A stretch of DNA of 11,138 bases from Diplocarpon mali. Taxonomy: Eukaryota; Ascomycota; Leotiomycetes; Helotiales; Drepanopezizaceae. A program made the translations under genes and the position numbers. The notes under the pieces were generated by a model. The model made no database searches. It was given only the letters and a program-made list of their open reading frames with translations, and was not told the DNA's origin. Numbering within the stretch: the stretch's first letter is position 1; the number at the start of each line of letters is the position of its first letter. Below are positions 9,231-11,138 of the stretch, piece by piece. The stretch is from assembly GCA_024741835.1 (NCBI GenBank), contig JAENRP010000674.1:1-11138 (forward strand), given 5' to 3'.

Positions 9231-9280
9231 AAAAAAAAATCGGGAGAGAAGACAGAGGGAAAAAAAAAAAAAGAAGAAAA
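9231..9280 (+). repeat. Paired A tracts and purine-rich patch
   Basis: A run of nine A (9231-9239) and a run of thirteen A (9260-9272) flank a G/A-rich spacer, and the purine bias continues to about 9282. On the minus strand this is a T-rich tract about 280 bases past the zinc-finger stop codon. It could be a nucleosome-depleted or transcript-end element, or simple slippage sequence. Confidence 0.6.
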
Positions 9281-9554
9281 GAGGCCCAGCATCGTGCCGA
9301 GATATAATACAAATGCCGGGGCCGAGGCGTTGAGACGCCTCCCGATACCTTCTAACCCATTAACGCCAAGCGAAGGTGCCTCACGCCACCGACGGCCGAG
9401 AAAAGAGAGCTGTAGCATCACACGAGGGGTGGGCGGCGACATGACCGTCAGTGACCCTCCATGCATGTGAGCGCGTAGCCACAGCACCTGAGAGCAGCAT
9501 TTGCGCGGGGATCAGGCGATGGTAACATGGCCGATCGCAATGTCACCCAACTGC

Positions 9555-10562
9555 TCACGATCGATAGTAAGAACCCGCAGCAAGGTCGGCCAGAGCGTCA
9601 AGGCTCGTCGGCATGCTGTCCCGTCGAGCCGCGCTGGGTGAGCTATGGTAAGCGGGAGCGGGGGTGCTCCCATATTGTGCGAGTGCCGGCTGCTGCCGGA
9701 ATAGGGCAGGGTCGACGGGATAATCCCCCGGGGAGCTTGCGTTCCGGCTGGACGGGCGGCTCGATCGGCCTTCACCCGAGCCGGGTTTGCGCACGCCCGC
9801 TGCCATGGTGAGCGTCCTGGAGGCGGCGGCGGCGGCGGCGGCGGGCGGGGGAGGTTTGTGCGCCGCCGATGTACGAGACCGATCCTTCGTGTGCGTCTCG
9901 AGATGCTGTTTCATATTGTCGCCGCGGGTGAACTTCTTCTGGCAGCCCTTCCAGGTGCAGACCACGCCCTTCTCGGCCGTGTGGATCTTGGAGTGCCGGG
10001 AGGCGTGGCCCGAGGTGGTGAAGGTCTTGTCGCAGTTGTGCGTCTCCCTATGGCGGCACGGGTACCTCTTGGGCCCTCGTTCTTGGGGGGCTGGCTTCTG
10101 ATACAAATCCTCCTCGTACATCTGGTGCTCCGGGTAGGACGAGGGTCGGCTCGAGTACGCGCTGGGAAGCGGCATGGCGTAGAAGCGACTGGAAGAGTAG
10201 TCCTCAATGCGAGGAAGGCCCTCGCGATAGTCAAACTGGGCCTGACCTTTGTACCCGACGTAGGACGACGGCCTGCTAAGGTCCTTGGACGAGGTGGGAG
10301 TGATTGGCGAGAGTGGGTCATTCGTGTTACTGGAGTCGAACGAGTCTGCCCGGACGAGTTCTGGTACGAGCGGAGAGGAAGTCCGGCTCTGGGCCGAGGT
10401 GGTTGAATATGACCGCAGCATCGAAGGGTCGTACGCTGCTGGCGAGTACGACGCCAGTTGAAAGGGCGCATTTTCCTCTTCATCCAAGGCTGGCTCGTCG
10501 TTGAGGAGCGAGACCTTCCGTCCAGACGAGTCCCGGGCGTGCATCTTGGGCCTCGCAGTCAT
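9555..10562 (-). CDS. Two-finger C2H2 transcription factor, probably FlbC-like
   Basis: The 335-residue frame starts at the ATG complementary to 10560-10562. The frame is open further upstream to a TTG, but that is not a credible start and no ATG lies upstream for 462 nt. Residues 1-160 are Ser/Pro/Tyr-rich and look disordered. Two C2H2 fingers follow: C169-x7-C177-x12-H190-x3-H194 and C202-x4-C207-x12-H220-x3-H224, joined by TAEKGVV, with the KTFTTSGHASRHSKIHTAEK signature. A polyalanine run (241-247) and a Ser/Arg/Pro-rich tail lead to the C-terminal LDALADLAA. From memory, this finger pair and the length fit the FlbC conidiation regulators of Aspergillus (about 350 residues). Other Azf1-like or MtfA-like two-finger factors are possible, so no symbol is given. 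Expected role: nuclear DNA-binding regulator. Confidence 0.88.
   Translation of the reverse strand: MTARPKMHARDSSGRKVSLLNDEPALDEEENAPFQLASYSPAAYDPSMLRSYSTTSAQSRTSSPLVPELVRADSFDSSNTNDPLSPITPTSSKDLSRPSSYVGYKGQAQFDYREGLPRIEDYSSSRFYAMPLPSAYSSRPSSYPEHQMYEEDLYQKPAPQERGPKRYPCRHRETHNCDKTFTTSGHASRHSKIHTAEKGVVCTWKGCQKKFTRGDNMKQHLETHTKDRSRTSAAHKPPPPAAAAAAASRTLTMAAGVRKPGSGEGRSSRPSSRNASSPGDYPVDPALFRQQPALAQYGSTPAPAYHSSPSAARRDSMPTSLDALADLAAGSYYRS
9822..9842 (-). repeat. (GCC)7 trinucleotide repeat coding polyalanine
   Basis: Seven perfect GCC codons on the coding strand specify alanines 241-247 of the zinc-finger protein, directly after four prolines and 16 residues past the second finger. All seven codons are identical, which points to recent slippage rather than selection on the residue alone. 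Confidence 0.8.
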
Positions 10563-10739
10563 TGTGCGTGCAGACGCCCAGACTTTGAAACACGATGGCG
10601 AGGATGGCTTGCTGGAGCTTCTCTGCAAGCAATCGACCCGTAGAACGTCGCGGCTGACGATGGAGAGGATTTGGGGGAAGGGGGGGGAGGCGCAGGAGTT
10701 GTATATCGAGAACAGGTAGGAGAGGTAGAGCCACAGATG

Positions 10740-11027
10740 CTAGCAGATGTTGGGCCGGCGTGGAGAGGTAGGAGGATGTNNNGGAGGAGGAATCCTAGGC
10801 TGGTAGGATTGGAATCGACGGCAGTCGTCGAAGGGGTAGGGCGAAGGGATGTACGGTATCGAGGAGAGCCAGCGGGTGGGAGAGGAAGGGAGAGAACTTG
10901 GTAGTGATGAGGGAGAAATTGAGGAATGAGGGATGAGGAATCGAGCAATGGGTAGTGAGTAACGAACACGCCGGTCGAGAATAAAAAGAAAAGTCAGATG
11001 GGGTGGGAGGGTCTGGAGTAGATACAT
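10740..11027 (-). other. Potential upstream open reading frame in the zinc-finger leader
   Basis: The only coding-strand ATG upstream of the zinc-finger start within the window (complement of 11025-11027) opens a 95-codon frame ending at 10740, well before the main start. Its product would be Ser/Pro-rich with no domain. The frame crosses the unresolved NNN, so its true length is uncertain. It matters only if transcription begins upstream of 11027. Confidence 0.2.
10780..10782. other. Unresolved bases (NNN)
   Basis: Three N symbols interrupt a purine-rich low-complexity stretch. This is an assembly or base-calling ambiguity rather than biology, and the true number of missing bases may not be three. 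Confidence 0.95.
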
Positions 11028-11138
11028 GCGATTTGGGGAATGGGATAGTGCAAGGGAAAGTAAAGAAGTAGGGTTCAGCGTTAGTGGCAGTAGGGTAGGG
11101 CAGGGATCAGGGGGAAGGACGTGGCAGGGGGTAGAAGT

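Larger units (their letters stand above)
8390..9554. other. Intergenic region between prp31 and the zinc-finger gene
   Basis: 1165 bases lie between two stop codons that face each other. The left part is GC-rich and probably includes the prp31 3' untranslated region. Several frames are open for 100-180 codons, but they start at non-ATG codons or show no domain-like composition, and openness is expected from high GC. Low-complexity tracts at 8531-8542 and 9231-9280 are listed separately. I see no RNA gene or transposon feature. The size is large for a convergent gap, so long 3' regions or a non-coding transcript are possible. Confidence 0.55.
10563..11138 (-). promoter_or_regulatory. Pyrimidine-rich leader and promoter of the zinc-finger gene
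   Basis: Read on the coding (minus) strand, most of this 576-base stretch is C/T-rich, including a run of eight C (complement of 10680-10687). Such tracts are typical of filamentous fungal promoters and transcript leaders. No ATG occurs on the coding strand between the start codon and 11025, consistent with a long 5' untranslated region. The transcription start cannot be placed from sequence. The promoter probably continues beyond the window. Confidence 0.55.

Noticed and set aside
10563..10628. An N-terminal extension of the zinc-finger protein by 22 residues
   Set aside because: The extension would start at TTG. The ATG at 10562 is the first in the frame and begins the natural N-terminus.
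1..11138. CRISPR arrays, prokaryotic operons, prophage or integrated viral genes
   Set aside because: The window is eukaryotic with spliced genes. No spaced direct repeats of CRISPR type and no viral genes were seen.

Overview
The window looks like a piece of a filamentous ascomycete (Pezizomycotina) nuclear genome, quite possibly a Sordariomycete. The reasons are four eukaryotic genes with short GT-AG introns (52-100 nt, each with a CTGAC/CTGAT branch site near the 3' end), pyrimidine-rich leaders on the coding strands, spliceosomal proteins of the fungal type, and an AT-rich gene-empty block whose dinucleotide bias resembles repeat-induced point mutation (RIP). The genus cannot be named from sequence alone.

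Layout. Bases 1 to about 2990 hold no gene I can support. The first ~1.2 kb is AT-rich and TpA-rich and looks like mutated repeat remains; the rest is mixed, with small tandem and dispersed repeats and one possible eroded minus-strand coding remnant near its right edge. From about 3000 the sequence becomes GC-richer and genic: cox19 (+, four exons, 3221-3758), then clf1 (-, intronless, 4127-6175), then prp31 (+, two exons, 6447-8389), then a 1.2 kb intergenic stretch with low-complexity tracts, then a two-finger C2H2 transcription factor (-, 9555-10562) with a long pyrimidine-rich upstream region running to the window end. That region contains a 3-base run of N at 10780-10782.

How the genes relate. 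clf1 and prp31 are transcribed divergently from a 271 bp gap, and both products act in spliceosome assembly: Clf1 in the Prp19-associated (NTC) complex and Prp31 in the U4/U6.U5 tri-snRNP. The gap is therefore a candidate shared promoter. cox19 (copper-linked cytochrome oxidase assembly) converges on clf1 and has no obvious functional tie. The zinc-finger gene resembles the FlbC-type conidiation regulators, with moderate confidence.

I did not find a new system. The points most worth a second look are the head-to-head splicing-factor pair, an unbroken 462 nt ATG-free stretch upstream of the zinc-finger gene, a G-quadruplex-type motif in the prp31 coding region, and the composition boundary near 3 kb.
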